Below the pieces are notes generated by a model that was not told the origin of the DNA, searched no databases, and saw only the letters and a program-made list of their open reading frames with translations. A stretch of DNA of 64,000 nucleotides from Planktothrix tepida PCC 9214 (GTDB lineage: Bacteria > Cyanobacteriota > Cyanobacteriia > Cyanobacteriales > Microcoleaceae): contig NZ_LN889802.1 in NCBI RefSeq assembly GCF_900009145.1, positions 441,201 through 505,200 on the forward strand. Direction: 5' to 3'. Numbering within the stretch: position 1 is the stretch's first letter; every line of letters starts with the position of its first letter. Shown here one piece after another: positions 9,300 through 18,360 of the stretch. The position numbers and the translations under genes are program-made.

Positions 9300-10403
9300 T
9301 TATTGCTGGGTAATGAGGTTGAAAATGACTTGAGGAATTTGTTCTAAATCAGTGCCGAGTTCTAGATAATAAGCAGGAACTTGTTGCAAAACTTGCATCA
9401 TAATTTGGCAAGCTTCTTTACCAGAACCTGGTAGTTGAATCATGGTACTGGGGACGAGTGAAGCTAAAGCAGCAGCAGCAGAGGTGGCTGTTAAGGAGGT
9501 ATCTGTTTTTCCCGTAATGCGCGGCATTAAAACTGCACGGATGGGGAATTGTATCAATATTTTTTCGGGGAAATGGTCGTTAATGAAATAAAGTGCTTTT
9601 TCCTCTGAAAGGCGATCTCGATTACTGATAGCCGTCGCCAAAAAGGGTAATCTGTTCACATCATCGGCATTTTTTTTGCCCGTGTTGTAGATGCTAAATA
9701 CCGTCGGGGTTGGTTCGGGGGAGATGAGACTGTAATCGTCGCTGGCATAAAAAAGCTGAGAATTCAGGCAAGTTAACGCTGTTGTCGATTTACCAGAACC
9801 TCCTTTTCCGACTAGCAGTACGCCACCCGATGGGAGTCCGACAGCACCACCATGAACTAGCTGAATTCCCCGCTTACTCATCCAGACGTTTAAAATTGTC
9901 CGTAGAGGAGATCCGCTTTCCCAATAAGGAATCCGATCGGCGTTTTTAACCCAATAAATTCCCAAATTGCGATCACTATCCAACAGACTTAACACAAATG
10001 TACCCCATTGGAAACTGGTGTGAATGCGATCGCTATTGTAACCGTGAATTTCTCCGCGCTTGGAAAGATAATCGTTTTTCTGCCAAGGTGGAGGAGGCAT
10101 TACGGTATTTGTCGAGGTGCTATCCCACAAACAAATTGTAAGTGCTGGATCAGAAAAAGGTTCTGTTTCTAAGTGTGCTAAAGCCGGAGTTATGTATGGA
10201 ATTAAGGCACCACCAGCAAACCGCAACCGAATTTTAAACCCTGCTATGCAGTAAAAACGGTCAATACAACCCCCAGCAGAAACCTCAGCTTTTTCATAGA
10301 ATTCATAAACAGTATTGAAAAAATCTAAAGGGTCTTTCTGAGCAGAATGATCAATATTTTCAAATGTATTTGTAATCATCTGATTTTTGGGACTCAGCGA
10401 CAA
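9300..10403 (-). CDS. HPr-kinase-like (HprK-type) P-loop kinase
   Basis: Resembles the HprK/P-like serine kinases that occur beside PqqD-like proteins in lasso-peptide clusters, where characterised members phosphorylate the precursor peptide. The core region has HGGAVG (184-189), then the Walker A motif GKGGSGKST (199-207) and a downstream SDDY acidic pair (Asp222/Asp223), matching the catalytic core order of HprK. The N-terminal 180 residues are unassigned. It sits 44 bp after the PqqD-like gene and 3 bp before the first glycosyltransferase. No PTS HPr protein is present here, so a role in sugar phosphotransfer is unlikely. The true substrate is unknown; the tail of the PqqD-like protein is a candidate. 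Confidence 0.8.
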   Translation of the reverse strand: MSLSPKNQMITNTFENIDHSAQKDPLDFFNTVYEFYEKAEVSAGGCIDRFYCIAGFKIRLRFAGGALIPYITPALAHLETEPFSDPALTICLWDSTSTNTVMPPPPWQKNDYLSKRGEIHGYNSDRIHTSFQWGTFVLSLLDSDRNLGIYWVKNADRIPYWESGSPLRTILNVWMSKRGIQLVHGGAVGLPSGGVLLVGKGGSGKSTTALTCLNSQLFYASDDYSLISPEPTPTVFSIYNTGKKNADDVNRLPFLATAISNRDRLSEEKALYFINDHFPEKILIQFPIRAVLMPRITGKTDTSLTATSAAAALASLVPSTMIQLPGSGKEACQIMMQVLQQVPAYYLELGTDLEQIPQVIFNLITQQ

Positions 10404-10447
10404 TGATTAAAAAATGGGGAGGAAAAACCCTCCCTTTTTTGAAGCAA

Positions 10448-10912
10448 TTAAACTTCAACTTTAGCACTCGGCCAACCGATTTCCTCGTCAACTTCATGGA
10501 TAGGATCTAAAGCCAGTAGTTCTTCCATATCCGTGTATTTCTGTAAGCTGGGAGGTTCAAATTTTAATTTTTCTAAGTTAGGAAGGGTTGGAGTTAGATC
10601 GTTAGGGTTGTTGTGACTGTCTACCCCATCTCCTGTATTGACAACAATTAGTTCTTCCTGTTGTAATTGTTCGATAAAATGATTAACTGCATTTTCAATA
10701 ATGGTGTGTTCACCCTCATAGCGCTGAATGATTTCTGATACAATATCGCCTCTGGAAAGACCTCTAATCAAACCGTCCCAAATATCTGCACCCACTTTAA
10801 CTAAACTAAAATAATCTCCCTGCTCCAAGTTGACAACAACGACTTCACCATCAATAGTTTCATGAACAACTTTGGGCGTATTGGCATTAAATTTTTCGTC
10901 TGGATTCATCAT
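10448..10912 (-). CDS. PqqD-like RRE protein with leader-like C-terminal tail
   Basis: Residues about 13-93 form a PqqD/RRE domain, the winged-helix fold that binds leader peptides of RiPPs. Seen are the beta-hairpin E-V-V-V-V-N-L-E-Q-G-D-Y-F-S-L and the V-G-A-D-I-W-D signature. Stand-alone PqqD proteins are about 90 residues; this one has 154. The extra tail contains FEPPSLQKYTDMEELL (118-133), which resembles the YxxPxLxxxG lasso leader motif (F for Y, T127 for G). An acidic segment LDPIHEVDEEIGWP (135-148) follows, with a Ser at 149. It is the first gene of a likely operon with the kinase and glycosyltransferases. The 260 bp upstream separate it from the second nucleotidyltransferase gene. 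The function is inferred. Confidence 0.78.
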   Translation of the reverse strand: MMNPDEKFNANTPKVVHETIDGEVVVVNLEQGDYFSLVKVGADIWDGLIRGLSRGDIVSEIIQRYEGEHTIIENAVNHFIEQLQQEELIVVNTGDGVDSHNNPNDLTPTLPNLEKLKFEPPSLQKYTDMEELLALDPIHEVDEEIGWPSAKVEV

Positions 10913-11173
10913 TTTTGCTCTGGTTTTTGGGTGGATAAACTCAGTTGTATTTAACTATCTTTAACCTTACTATAACCTTAGATGAATGTCAAGTTCATTT
11001 TCCGTGAATTTGAGATTTGATTCGCAAAAAAGTGTTGTTTATTTTGACTCAATAAAAAAAGCCATAGTGTTACCTTCCTTTAAATATTTAAAGCTTTAAA
11101 GGATTAAAATTTCTCTTTTAAGAGGGGAGTAGATGACACCCAAAAACTTTTAGAAAATTGAAACGATGTTCAG

Positions 11174-12406
11174 TTATTTCTTAACTTTTTTAACAACCTG
11201 CTCTATTATTAACCGTAGGGGTCGCAGCAGATAGTAAATAAAAGCGGGAAATTTCGCTAAGGGAAGTACCAACCAATCAGTCGTTGTTGGTGTAATTGCA
11301 ACCTGGACAAAGTATCGCACCTGATCTTGAAGTCGTTCTCTGACTTTGATATGAAAGCGGGTCGTTGAACCATCTTTAAACGAACTATCGACTTGATAAA
11401 CAAGCTGTTTGTATACTTGATTAGCTAGGGATTCTACTTCTGGATCGGCTTTTATTTTTTGTAAGATATCCTGGGGTAGAATTGTTCCTAAAAGATGATC
11501 AGCAAGGGTTAAACCTAAAAACAACATTCGTTGACCGCCTTTTTCTGTTGCTTTCTCGATTAATTTTGCCCAGTCTAATTGGGGATGAGAGCGAATATAT
11601 TCAGATAAATCGCAGATGCGAGCCAGTTGTGTCCAACACTCTTTGGTTCCGTGTCCTATAATTGCCAAAACTGTATTTTCTGGCGATAGATTGGGTATTG
11701 TTTTCCCCGCAATAACAACAGAATCTAAGTTTTCCCATAACCCCGAATCATCAATAGGAAAAGAAAAATACTGTGGCATAATTCCCCAGTGAAGTTCTAC
11801 CAATATTTCTTTTTTAGGGTGAAGAAATGGGTAGGCAGCTTCGCGGACAAATTGATAGATTTGATCTGATCGCAAAAACACTTTTTCCTGTTCGAGGGTT
11901 AGTTCGACGCGCTCAATTTTCATTTGATACCCCTCAGATAAAAACAGTGCTTTTGATTGTTCAATATCTGGAGTATGAATGAGAATATCTAAATCGCTGA
12001 ATTGTCGGAGTAGCAAATTCCCATAAGCAGCCGCTGCTAATACAGGCCCTTTAAACGGAAGAAGGGGGATTCCTTGGGTTTCAAACAAATTCAACAATCT
12101 GACCAGTTCACCACTCAATAACAGGCTTTTGCGAGTATTAAACTGAAACTCTAGTCGTAACTTTGTCAAAATCGGTTTGGGAACGGCTTCTGGACAAATC
12201 CCATTCAGGTTTGAGTACAAAAGCGGCATCACCTTATGGTAATTTGCCATCTCTATCAACTTGACCCAATCTATATTCTCTTGCAGTAAAGTTTTCAACC
12301 TTTGTCCGCTTTCTGCGCTTATCTGGGTATTAGCACAAATTAGCAATACTTCTAGTTCATGCTGAACTCCCACCGATGAAAACCAACGCGGTGATTTTAG
12401 CAACAT
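11174..12406 (-). CDS. NTP_transf_5 family nucleotidyltransferase (intact motif)
   Basis: Member of the uncharacterised nucleotidyltransferase family (PF14907-like). The 410-residue protein has FKGPVLA (118-124) and RQFSDLDILI (134-143), supplying the two metal-binding Asp residues Asp138 and Asp140. An ELHWG motif with Glu204 follows. All three positions are altered in the paralogue at 4054-5142. The C-terminal 130 residues are helical with a basic end. Relatives are found in lasso-peptide and exopolysaccharide clusters, but their reaction is not established. It is the first gene at the treY-side edge of the island and is read away from treY. Confidence 0.78.
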   Translation of the reverse strand: MLLKSPRWFSSVGVQHELEVLLICANTQISAESGQRLKTLLQENIDWVKLIEMANYHKVMPLLYSNLNGICPEAVPKPILTKLRLEFQFNTRKSLLLSGELVRLLNLFETQGIPLLPFKGPVLAAAAYGNLLLRQFSDLDILIHTPDIEQSKALFLSEGYQMKIERVELTLEQEKVFLRSDQIYQFVREAAYPFLHPKKEILVELHWGIMPQYFSFPIDDSGLWENLDSVVIAGKTIPNLSPENTVLAIIGHGTKECWTQLARICDLSEYIRSHPQLDWAKLIEKATEKGGQRMLFLGLTLADHLLGTILPQDILQKIKADPEVESLANQVYKQLVYQVDSSFKDGSTTRFHIKVRERLQDQVRYFVQVAITPTTTDWLVLPLAKFPAFIYYLLRPLRLIIEQVVKKVKK

Positions 12407-12700
12407 TTGGCTCCAATTGTCTGGCTATCACTCCATTAGTAACTTAAGTTTTGGCTTAACGCAAGTTACCCGTGAAACCTATCGAGATGTTCCCTGGGAT
12501 TCAGAATATCGCCCCATTTCCTTCACTAGCGCAAAAATTAAAAAAACACAAATCATCTCCAACATAGTCCGCCTGAAAAAATCAAAGAAGATTTGAGATT
12601 AATCCGCTAAACACTATTTTCACCCTAGAGATAGATACCTAAGATCAATCATACAAGTTAAAATCAGCCTGATTTTTCCAATTTCATTTCAATAATTATT
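12407..12700. other. Intergenic region between the island and treY
   Basis: This 294-bp stretch separates the divergent nucleotidyltransferase and treY genes. It should hold both promoters, but no convincing -35/-10 pair was seen. On the plus strand one frame stays open from inside the nucleotidyltransferase gene to a TGA at 12594. It has protein-like composition but no usable start codon, so it may be a relic of an older gene. No RNA gene or clear inverted repeat was found. Confidence 0.4.
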
Positions 12701-15493
12701 ATGCGAATTCCTCTAGCTACCTACCGGATTCAGTTTAATCCCGATTTTAATTTTAATCAGACTAAAGAGATTATTGCTTACTTACAGGAGTTAGGGATTT
12801 CTGATTTGTATGCGTCTCCAATTTTTAAAGCTCGAAGCGGAAGCACTCATGGCTATGATGTTGTTGATCCGAATCAATTAAATCCTGAACTAGGAACGCA
12901 GGAAGATTTTGATCAATTAATGGAAGAAGTTAAAAATAATGGCATGGGATGGTTACAGGATATTGTTCCCAATCACATGGCTTATGATAGTCAAAATCAA
13001 TATTTAACAGATATCTTTGAATTTGGTTCTGATTCGGATTATTTAGAATTTTTCGATATTGATTGGAAACATCCTTATAGTGATTTTCAAGGTCGTGTTT
13101 TAGCTCCCTTATTAGGAGATTTTTATGGCAATTGTTTAGAGAATGGACAATTAAAAATTTCTTATGGAGAAGCAGGGTTATCCGTTAATTATTATAGTTT
13201 AAAGTTTCCGTTAAAAATTGAATCCTATACTTATTTAATCACTCCTCGTTTGAAAGAATTAGAAGACCGATTAGGACGAAGACACCCCAATGTAATTAAA
13301 TTGTTAGGGGTGCTTTATGTGTTGAAAAATATTCCCCATGAAGAATCCAGTCAAGATCGGCGATCGCAAGCCGTATTTGCAAAAGGATTATTGTGGGAAC
13401 TGTATCAAGAAAATAGCGATATTCAAAAATTTATTGATGAAAATATTGAATATTTGAATGGAAAAACAGGCGATACTGAAAGTTTTAACTTCTTAGATCA
13501 ACTACTATCGGAACAATTTTTCCGATTATCCTATTGGAAAGTAGGCGCAGAGGAATTGAACTATCGACGGTTTTTCACAGTTAATGAATTAATTAGTGTC
13601 AAAGTTGAGGATGAAAAAGTTTTTAATAAAACCCATGACCTAATTTTAAAATTTGTTAGATCGGGGAAATTTACCGGATTAAGAATTGATCATATTGATG
13701 GATTATATAACCCCCTACAATATTTACAAGGAATTCGAGAAAAAGTCGGAAATGTCTATCTAACTGTTGAGAAAATTTTAGATGTTGAGGAAGAGTTACC
13801 GAGTAATTGGCCAATTGAAGGAACTTCAGGCTATGAATTTTTAATTTATCTGAATAGTTTATTTTGTCAACGTCAAAATGAAGATCGCTTCAGTCAAATT
13901 TATCGAGATGTAACAGGTTTAAGTGCTTCCTTTAAACAATTATTAATTGATAAAAAACGTTTAATTGCAGATCGGAACTTAGCGGGAGATGCAGATAATT
14001 TAGCAGGATTACTGAAACGGATTGCGGGTCAATATCGTTATGGACGAGACTTTACATTACAGGGGTTACAAACTGCCATTTTAGAGGTATTAGTGCGGTT
14101 TCCAGTTTATCGAACTTATATTAATGAAGGTCAAGTTAGCGAAGAAGATCGCTATTATGTTCAGTTTGCGATTCAAGAAGCGAAAGGACAACATCCTGAA
14201 CTGATTAACGAACTCAATTTAATTGAAAAGTTTTTATTGCTAGAATATGATGATTATTTAAGCGATGAAAATAAACAGTTATGGCTGCATTTTGTCAGTA
14301 AGTTTCAACAGTTTTCGGGGCCATTAACAGCAAAAGGTGTAGAAGATACACTGTTCTATGTGTATAATCGTTTCGTTTCTTTAAATGAAGTTGGAGGCGC
14401 ACCTCATCAATTTGGAATTAGTTCTGATATGTTCCATCAGTTTAATAAAAAACGGGCTAAAAGTTGGCCCCACACGATGAATACAACCTCAACCCATGAT
14501 ACCAAACGGAGTGAAGATTTACGCGCTCGATTAAACGTAATTTCCGAGATTCCTGATGAATGGGAAGCGCAAGTCAGAACTTGGATCGCGTTAAATCGGG
14601 ACAAAAAAATAGAAACCGAAGGACGGATTATTCCTGATGGAAATGATGAATATTTCTTGTATCAAAATTTAATCGGTTCCTATCCCTTTTATGAAACAGA
14701 ATATCCTGAATTTGTAGAACGAGTTAAACAGTTTGCAATTAAAGCCGTAAGAGAAGCAAAAGTTCATACCGCTTGGTTGCGTCCTGACTCGGTTTATGAA
14801 GAAGGCTTTTTCACTTTTGTTGATAAAATTCTCAACCCTTCGGAGGACAATCAGTTTTTACAAGAGTTCAGAAATTTTCAACAAAAGATAGCTTTTTATG
14901 GGATGTTTAATTCCCTCTCTCAAACTTTAATTAAAATCACCAGCCCCGGTTTACCCGATTTTTATCAAGGAACAGAACTTTGGGATTTAAGTTTAGTTGA
15001 TCCTGATAATCGTCGTCCCGTTAATTATCAAAAACGGATGCAGTTTTTGGAGGAGATTAAACGCCGTTCTCAGGAGGATACTTTGTCTTTAATTGAGGAG
15101 TTAAAAGCAAGTCCTGAAGATGGACGGATGAAGTTATTTTTAATCTATCAAGGGTTAATAGTTCGCAAACAATATCTGGAAGTTTATCAACAAGGAACTT
15201 ATATTCCCTTAGAAATAACAGGAGACTATGCTGAACATATTTTAGCCTTTGCTCGAACCTATGGTCAACAAATTATTATTACCGTTGTTCCTCAATTTTT
15301 AACAAATTTAGTTGAACCCCAACAATTTCCCTTGGGTGAAAATATTTGGAAAGATACAGCCATTGAAATACCGGAAGATTGGGAAACAGATTGGAAAAAT
15401 ACCCTAACAAATCAATTGATTAAAGGCGGTCATTCCTTAAAAATTGGTGATATTTTAACGGTGTTTCCTGTGGCTTTATTAACGAGTTGTTAG
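12701..15493 (+). CDS. treY: Malto-oligosyltrehalose synthase TreY
   Basis: Converts the reducing-end alpha-1,4 bond of maltodextrins to an alpha,alpha-1,1 bond, giving the substrate for TreZ. The 930-residue length is typical. The N-terminus (PLATYRIQFNPDF) and GSTHGYDVVDP are family signatures. The GH13 catalytic elements are the LRIDHIDGL region with the nucleophile at about residue 330, the following VEKIL glutamate, and STHDTKRSEDLRARL. It lies on the same strand as treZ but 8.8 kb away. It is followed by minus-strand genes, so it is transcribed alone or from the 294-bp region upstream. Confidence 0.96.
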   Translation: MRIPLATYRIQFNPDFNFNQTKEIIAYLQELGISDLYASPIFKARSGSTHGYDVVDPNQLNPELGTQEDFDQLMEEVKNNGMGWLQDIVPNHMAYDSQNQYLTDIFEFGSDSDYLEFFDIDWKHPYSDFQGRVLAPLLGDFYGNCLENGQLKISYGEAGLSVNYYSLKFPLKIESYTYLITPRLKELEDRLGRRHPNVIKLLGVLYVLKNIPHEESSQDRRSQAVFAKGLLWELYQENSDIQKFIDENIEYLNGKTGDTESFNFLDQLLSEQFFRLSYWKVGAEELNYRRFFTVNELISVKVEDEKVFNKTHDLILKFVRSGKFTGLRIDHIDGLYNPLQYLQGIREKVGNVYLTVEKILDVEEELPSNWPIEGTSGYEFLIYLNSLFCQRQNEDRFSQIYRDVTGLSASFKQLLIDKKRLIADRNLAGDADNLAGLLKRIAGQYRYGRDFTLQGLQTAILEVLVRFPVYRTYINEGQVSEEDRYYVQFAIQEAKGQHPELINELNLIEKFLLLEYDDYLSDENKQLWLHFVSKFQQFSGPLTAKGVEDTLFYVYNRFVSLNEVGGAPHQFGISSDMFHQFNKKRAKSWPHTMNTTSTHDTKRSEDLRARLNVISEIPDEWEAQVRTWIALNRDKKIETEGRIIPDGNDEYFLYQNLIGSYPFYETEYPEFVERVKQFAIKAVREAKVHTAWLRPDSVYEEGFFTFVDKILNPSEDNQFLQEFRNFQQKIAFYGMFNSLSQTLIKITSPGLPDFYQGTELWDLSLVDPDNRRPVNYQKRMQFLEEIKRRSQEDTLSLIEELKASPEDGRMKLFLIYQGLIVRKQYLEVYQQGTYIPLEITGDYAEHILAFARTYGQQIIITVVPQFLTNLVEPQQFPLGENIWKDTAIEIPEDWETDWKNTLTNQLIKGGHSLKIGDILTVFPVALLTSC

Positions 15494-15564
15494 ATAGGCT
15501 TTTTACTCAGGGTCTTGATTTTATCCGCTCTCGGTTGTCAAACCCTCTCAAAATTAGGTAATCT

Positions 15565-16389
15565 CTAACTTGATTCTTGACTTAAAATCTCTATAAATTC
15601 CTGAACAATGTCATCGGGTTCTTGATTGCACCTATTATAGTCATAATAGTGGATAATACAGATACCCTGAGTTTCAAAAAGGCGATCGCGATCTTCAGAT
15701 TTTGCTGTATTAGGATGCAATAATTCCAGAATACCCCATTTACCTTGATAGAAAATTAAGAAGTTAGCTTCTTGATTTGATCTACCTTCTGGCGTAGTCA
15801 GACGGACTTTAGCATTAGGAAAAAAAAGGATATTAGCGCGCTCCAAGGCTTCGGCTATTTTAATTTGTTCTTCGCAGTGGAAATTAAAATTATTCCATAG
15901 ATAGATTTTTTCTTCTGAGTTATAGTGAATTTGTTGATGTTCTTCTTCTGATTTTATAATTTCTTCGGGGAAGTTAGTGTTATTATCAACTCCCATTGAG
16001 TTATGTGAATCTCTTTGACAGGAATCTACACCTAAATTTGTAAATAGTCTTGCTCCTGTTAGATTGGCTTTACTCAAAGTTTTTCCAGTCAGATTGACTT
16101 CAATTACTTGATGGCGATGCAAATTAACTTGATTTCGTCGCAAATATCGCTTAAAAACAGACTGTAAATTATTTTTTTTTACTTTTTCATCAAAAGCGTC
16201 TGATAGTTGTTTCCAAAGTTTCGCCGCAATAGATTTTATGTATTCATCATCATAGTTAGAAAGTTGAGCAATCTCCTGATATGAACATCTTCCCTCCCAA
16301 CATTGTCTAAATATTAGCTGCTCCACGTCGTTTAAACATTTGCCATCGAGGACAACTTCTGCGATCGCAAGTGCTTCATCAACGGTCAT
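15565..16389 (-). CDS. vMAP-N-type HTH and PD-(D/E)XK-like protein
   Basis: The N-terminus (residues about 1-85) matches the helix-turn-helix domain typical of cyanobacterial vWA-MoxR-associated proteins: TVDEALAIAEVVL, then LIFRQCWEGRCSYQEIA. Residues about 98-113 carry a short pentapeptide-like stretch (VNLTGKTLSKANLTGARL). The C-terminal 90 residues look like a restriction-endonuclease fold, with NQEANFLIFYQGKWGILEL. In relatives this strand usually reads E-x-D-F-L; here Asn replaces the Asp and there is no Lys after I-L-E. Nuclease activity is therefore doubtful. It stands alone, with no vWA or MoxR gene beside it. The function is unknown. Confidence 0.6.
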   Translation of the reverse strand: MTVDEALAIAEVVLDGKCLNDVEQLIFRQCWEGRCSYQEIAQLSNYDDEYIKSIAAKLWKQLSDAFDEKVKKNNLQSVFKRYLRRNQVNLHRHQVIEVNLTGKTLSKANLTGARLFTNLGVDSCQRDSHNSMGVDNNTNFPEEIIKSEEEHQQIHYNSEEKIYLWNNFNFHCEEQIKIAEALERANILFFPNAKVRLTTPEGRSNQEANFLIFYQGKWGILELLHPNTAKSEDRDRLFETQGICIIHYYDYNRCNQEPDDIVQEFIEILSQESS

Positions 16390-16450
16390 GGGTTCAATTT
16401 CCTTAAAGTATCAGTTAAAGTTTTAAACAGATAACACTATATTGTACCCA

Positions 16451-17287
16451 TTAAGGTTGACTTTGATTCAACCAATTTTCTAAATCTGTTACTTCTGAAA
16501 AATCCAGAAGCGCTTCCCCTAAATTCTCTAATTCTTCGACAGATAAGGTCTGAATTTGTTCTTGGATTATAGGAGCGATCGCACCGACTCGTCGAGTCAA
16601 CTGACGAGTAACAAATAACATCGCCTCCCGTTGTCGCCCTTCCAGGAGACCATCTTCCCGAATTTCTTGGTAAATGACAGACTCGCGCATTGTTTCGCTC
16701 CTAAATAATTGTCTGATTAAGTTTTTTTCAAACCTTAAACCCGCGAGAACTTGAGTACAAGCGAGGAGATCGGCTTGTTGATTGGGTTCTTCAATTGTAG
16801 CAATCCGATTTGCGACTTGCTCTAACAAAGTTCGGGGTGAGTTGGTTTGAGATAATGTCGCAAAGGGGAGTAAACCGGGGACAGATAGCAGTAAATTGGG
16901 GTCTTGCTCCCACAGGCGAATCACTCGGTAGCAGTGTTGAGTGTTGGTGTCTGTATACTCAGATACAAAAGCTTGTTCTGAGGTGGTTTGCTGTAAAAAG
17001 AGTACAACTTGATTGACCGAACAAGAGTATTGTCGCTTGAGCCTGACGTAGTAGTCAAGCATTCTGAATGGAAGGGGAGGGTTAGAATAAGACAGGGTTT
17101 GAAATTCCAGATGCAGAATTTGGTTATCGGCTTGCAAAAAAGTGAGAGAATCAGCCCGAATTGGTTCTTGAATGAGTTCAGTTTTGAGAACCTGAATGGT
17201 GGTAGGTTGTTCCAAGGGGAGTAACCATTGAACAAAAGCATCTGGGAATTTTTCAGCCAGATATTTACAAGTGTTGTCGTAGGCCAA
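16451..17287 (-). CDS. Rpn/PD-(D/E)XK nuclease family transposase-type protein
   Basis: Resembles the cyanobacterial Rpn-like/PDDEXK family (often with a C-terminal DUF4351). The N-terminus reads DNTCKYLAEKFPDAFVQWLL, followed by E-P-I-R-A-D-S-L and L-H-L-E-F-Q-T, the Asp/Glu-x-Gln pattern of the nuclease core. The C-terminal 60 residues (REAMLFVTRQLTRRVG onward) match DUF4351. Length 278 residues is normal. Such genes are spread widely in cyanobacteria and are associated with recombination or mobile DNA rather than classical transposition. No inverted repeats were found flanking it. Confidence 0.75.
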   Translation of the reverse strand: MAYDNTCKYLAEKFPDAFVQWLLPLEQPTTIQVLKTELIQEPIRADSLTFLQADNQILHLEFQTLSYSNPPLPFRMLDYYVRLKRQYSCSVNQVVLFLQQTTSEQAFVSEYTDTNTQHCYRVIRLWEQDPNLLLSVPGLLPFATLSQTNSPRTLLEQVANRIATIEEPNQQADLLACTQVLAGLRFEKNLIRQLFRSETMRESVIYQEIREDGLLEGRQREAMLFVTRQLTRRVGAIAPIIQEQIQTLSVEELENLGEALLDFSEVTDLENWLNQSQP

Positions 17288-17393
17288 GGAAGTTCGGTTG
17301 AGAAATAGGGGTGAATAGTTTCTTCAGAGGAGTTTAACTCTTAGGCGCATCTGTCTAACAGGATATTTTAGCAGAATTTTGCAAAAGTTACTA

Positions 17394-17423
17394 CTTTTTA
17401 TCACTTTTTATCACTTTTTATCA
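17394..17423. repeat. Three tandem 10-bp repeats (ctttttatca)
   Basis: Three perfect copies of ctttttatca lie in the intergenic space between the divergent Rpn-like gene and the solute-binding-protein gene, about 75 bp upstream of the latter. They may be slippage products or binding sites for a regulator; nothing else indicates which. Confidence 0.7.
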
Positions 17424-17498
17424 CTGTCAAACTGAGACAGACTCGCTAAAATGCTACAAGAGCAGTGCAAGATGTCTAAGTCCAATTATTTATAGAAA

Positions 17499-18326
17499 AT
17501 GAATAATATTTTAAAGCTGACTGTCATCACATCGAGCATAATTTTATCGGCGATTTTTACTTCAGCTAGTTGGGCATCAGTATTACAAGAGATTAAGAAT
17601 ACTGGGGTGTTAAAAGTTGGTATTAGAAAAGATTCTATGCTTTTTGGGTTTGAGGACAGTAGAGGAAATTGGACAGGTTACTGTGCGACTTTTGCCAATT
17701 CTCTGGCAAATAGCCTCAGCCGTCAACTCAATACTCCTGTTAGTGTCCAAGGAGTTCTCTCCACTCTGCAAAATCGGGAGTCAATCGTCCGAAACGGTAT
17801 TGCACACATTGAGTGCGGGCCAAACACAATTAGCCGGGAGAAAGAAGTAGAGCGAAATATTAAATATTCTAGCGCATTTTTTGTTACGGGAACACAACTT
17901 ATAGTCAGGGCTGGAAATGCTAACGCAAATTTGAGTAATGGGCAACTTGGCGTATTTCAAGGCTCTACCAATTTGCGTGCAGTTACCCAAGCATTTCCTA
18001 ATGCTAATATTCAACAGTTTGCCCAGAGAAGTCAAGGGGTAAGCGCAGTAAGAAATGGTCAAATTACTGCATTTGCGGGAGATAGTATTCTTATAATTGG
18101 AGAGGCAGTTAGGCAAGGATGGGCTGCAAAAGATTTTGAGATATTACCCAAGAAACCTTTGTCCTGTGACCTTTATGGAATGATACTTCCTGCTAACGAT
18201 TTGCAATGGGAAAATACGGTTAATTCTTTTATCAGAAGCAGTCAAGGATTAGAGGTTTGGAGAACTTGGTTTGAAGAGTTAGCTCCTTACCTTAAAGGAA
18301 CACTTGATTATTGCAGGAGTAGATAA
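17499..18326 (+). CDS. Family 3 (PBP2) solute-binding protein
   Basis: Periplasmic binding protein of the amino-acid ABC transporter type. The first 26 residues are a signal peptide ending at S-A-S-W-A. The mature start (VLQEIKNTGVLKVGIRKDSMLFGFED) is the usual PBP2 opening. Motifs such as GQLGVFQGSTNLRAV and R-N-G-Q-I-T-A-F-A-G-D follow. Length 275 residues fits. No permease or ATPase gene is adjacent. The next gene, 34 bp downstream on the same strand, is another solute-binding protein fused to a membrane domain, which suggests a sensing or signalling pair rather than a transporter. Confidence 0.85.
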   Translation: MNNILKLTVITSSIILSAIFTSASWASVLQEIKNTGVLKVGIRKDSMLFGFEDSRGNWTGYCATFANSLANSLSRQLNTPVSVQGVLSTLQNRESIVRNGIAHIECGPNTISREKEVERNIKYSSAFFVTGTQLIVRAGNANANLSNGQLGVFQGSTNLRAVTQAFPNANIQQFAQRSQGVSAVRNGQITAFAGDSILIIGEAVRQGWAAKDFEILPKKPLSCDLYGMILPANDLQWENTVNSFIRSSQGLEVWRTWFEELAPYLKGTLDYCRSR

Positions 18327-18360
18327 TTATCATATTTTTCAAAGCAATTAGGATAGAACA

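Noticed and set aside
9780-9830. HPr kinase of a PTS system
   Set aside because: The core resembles HprK, but the N-terminus differs and the neighbours are an RRE protein and glycosyltransferases, not PTS genes.
10969-10992. TTGACA and TATAGT boxes upstream of the PqqD-like gene
   Set aside because: The spacing is only about 12 bp, too short for a sigma-70 promoter.
4054-12406. Complete lasso-peptide cluster
   Set aside because: No asparagine-synthetase-like cyclase, no transglutaminase-like protease, no free precursor and no ABC exporter are present.
12350-12596. Open plus-strand frame next to treY (...NLSFGLTQVTRE...)
   Set aside because: No start codon and overlap with the divergent gene's 5' end; it may be a relic but cannot be called a gene.
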